DNA of 64,000 nt from Filimonas effusa (GTDB lineage: Bacteria; Bacteroidota; Bacteroidia; Chitinophagales; Chitinophagaceae), in contig NZ_SDHZ01000002.1 in the NCBI RefSeq assembly GCF_004118675.1, positions 310,001 through 374,000 of the forward strand, in the 5' to 3' direction. The first letter of the stretch is position 1. Every line of letters starts with the position of its first letter. A program made the translations under genes and the position numbers. The notes under the pieces were generated by a model. It saw only the letters and a program-made list of their open reading frames with translations, did no database searches and was not told the DNA's origin. This document shows positions 63,019 through 64,000 of the stretch, piece by piece.

Positions 63019-64000
63019 TTACATTTTTTTAGTCTGAGAAGCAAGCATCGTTGTAGCAAGGCCCAATACAGCAATCAAAGTAAACGACCAGCGCAAACTG
63101 GCAGCCTGCGCAATAAACCCAATTAACGGCGGCCCTATCAAAAAACCTAAAAACCCGATAGTGGATACCGATGCCAGCGCCATACCAGGCGTCATCGTCT
63201 TCGACTTACCCGCCAGGCCATACACCAAAGGCACCACCGACGAAACACCAATACCTACCAGCAAAAAACCAATGGTTGCCGGCACCAGGTGCGGAAATAA
63301 TACCGAAGTAAGCAACCCCGTCGCAATAAGAATACCACTACCCTGTAACACCGCAGCGCTGCCCATCCGCGTTACCATCCAGTCTGCCGCAAAACGCCCG
63401 CCAGCCATCGTACTCATAAAAGCAACATACCCCAGCGTCACATATTCCTTTTCTACTTTTACCACCTTCTGAAAATATACCCCGCTCCAGTCAAACATGG
63501 TTCCCTCACATACCATACTCCCAAACGCAATCAATCCCAGTTTCAGGATAGCCGCATCCGGCACCACGAAAATGGGCTTGGGTTCGTCCGACTTTTCATC
63601 TTCAGGAAGGGTATAACGATGGGCCATCAACACCAGGAGCAATGCAGCCGTAAAAATGAGACAAAAATGTGTAAACGTCGACATATTCTTCGATACCACC
63701 AAGGCACCTATCGCCGCCCCGGTAAAACCCGCAAGGCTCCACAGTCCATGAAAAGAAGCCATAATAGACCGGCCATACAAAGCCTCCACACCAACAGCCT
63801 GCGTATTCACGGCTATATTGCACATATTACTGAACAACCCAAAAAACACAAGCCCCACAACAAGTTGCCATACCGAAGCAGTAAGCCCCAGCATCACAAG
63901 CGTCGCAGGATACATCAATGCTCCGATAAGCATCACCCGCTTACTCCCCAGGTGCGATACCAGCCAGCCCGATAAAGGCAAACTGCACATCAGTCCCACC
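63019..64000 (-). CDS. MFS transporter, YbjJ-like (5' end beyond the window)
   Basis: The upstream paralogue of the neighbouring MFS gene. Its first visible codon is not a real start; alignment with the paralogue shows that about 60 N-terminal residues lie outside the window. Visible parts include the GSKRVMLIGAL loop, SIMASFHGLWSLAGFTGAAI and SMVCEGTMFDWSGVYFQKVV. The stop precedes the paralogue by 14 bp, so the two are co-transcribed. Confidence 0.85.
   Translation of the reverse strand, partial: VGLMCSLPLSGWLVSHLGSKRVMLIGALMYPATLVMLGLTASVWQLVVGLVFFGLFSNMCNIAVNTQAVGVEALYGRSIMASFHGLWSLAGFTGAAIGALVVSKNMSTFTHFCLIFTAALLLVLMAHRYTLPEDEKSDEPKPIFVVPDAAILKLGLIAFGSMVCEGTMFDWSGVYFQKVVKVEKEYVTLGYVAFMSTMAGGRFAADWMVTRMGSAAVLQGSGILIATGLLTSVLFPHLVPATIGFLLVGIGVSSVVPLVYGLAGKSKTMTPGMALASVSTIGFLGFLIGPPLIGFIAQAASLRWSFTLIAVLGLATTMLASQTKKM

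Overview
The window is a chromosomal segment of a Bacteroidota bacterium, most likely family Chitinophagaceae (Chitinophaga/Niastella-like). The signs are a SusC/SusD locus, an HmuY/HmuR-like pair, tandem DUF1573 proteins, a PorE-like TPR/PD40/OmpA protein, fused alpha-beta E1 dehydrogenases, a serine palmitoyltransferase, and repeated TAnnTTTG promoter boxes, often within a few bases of a start codon. I see no rRNA, tRNA, CRISPR array, insertion sequence or prophage. Several apparent upstream starts are TTG or GTG codons; I moved those genes to the internal ATG where one fits the family.

Layout. 1-4.1 kb (minus): 5' part of a PDZ/S41 protease lipoprotein, then an HmuY-like lipoprotein and its TonB-dependent receptor. 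4.1-14.7 kb: two paralogous TetR regulators bracket an eight-gene minus-strand sphingolipid/inositol-lipid cluster: serine palmitoyltransferase, then inositol-phosphate synthase, PgpA-type phosphatase, GtrA-like protein, DUF5686 outer-membrane protein, CDP-alcohol phosphatidyltransferase fused to DUF4833, fatty-acid hydroxylase, and a PAP2/inositol-phosphorylceramide-synthase-like enzyme. 14.9-23.1 kb: OB-fold protein, YceI protein, cupin/DUF2207/LemA operon, DbpA-like helicase, aminotransferase and two DUF1573 proteins. 23.3-29.3 kb: two different fused E1 dehydrogenases around a ferritin, plus a FAH-family hydrolase. 29.4-34.2 kb: housekeeping genes (pth, ribosomal L25, prs, radC) with a histidine kinase and DUF3467. 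34.3-39.4 kb: SusC/SusD/lipoprotein locus. 39.7-44.9 kb: DUF6787 protein, folD, queE, PorE-like protein, dprA. 44.9-51.7 kb: TPR histidine kinase, pectate lyase, guaB, an MlaF-like ATPase, sucD. 51.8-59.2 kb: a 2086-residue alpha-2-macroglobulin and an FAD oxidoreductase. 59.4-61.3 kb: arsR-arsM-arsC with two matching palindromic operators. 61.4-64 kb: small membrane protein and two tandem MFS paralogues, the last cut by the window edge.

The most interesting part is the lipid cluster. It encodes the first step of sphingoid-base synthesis, the inositol-phosphate and phosphatidylinositol steps and the probable transfer of phosphoinositol to ceramide. The same tightly spaced operon carries a hydroxylase, a GtrA-type membrane protein, a large outer-membrane DUF5686 protein and an exported DUF4833 domain fused to the phosphatidyltransferase. 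Those extra parts suggest, as inference only, a dedicated route for decorating and exporting inositol lipids. Other notable points are an in-frame 42-bp duplication just before the thioester of the macroglobulin, a possible frameshifted small gene beside queE, and putative leaderless promoters.
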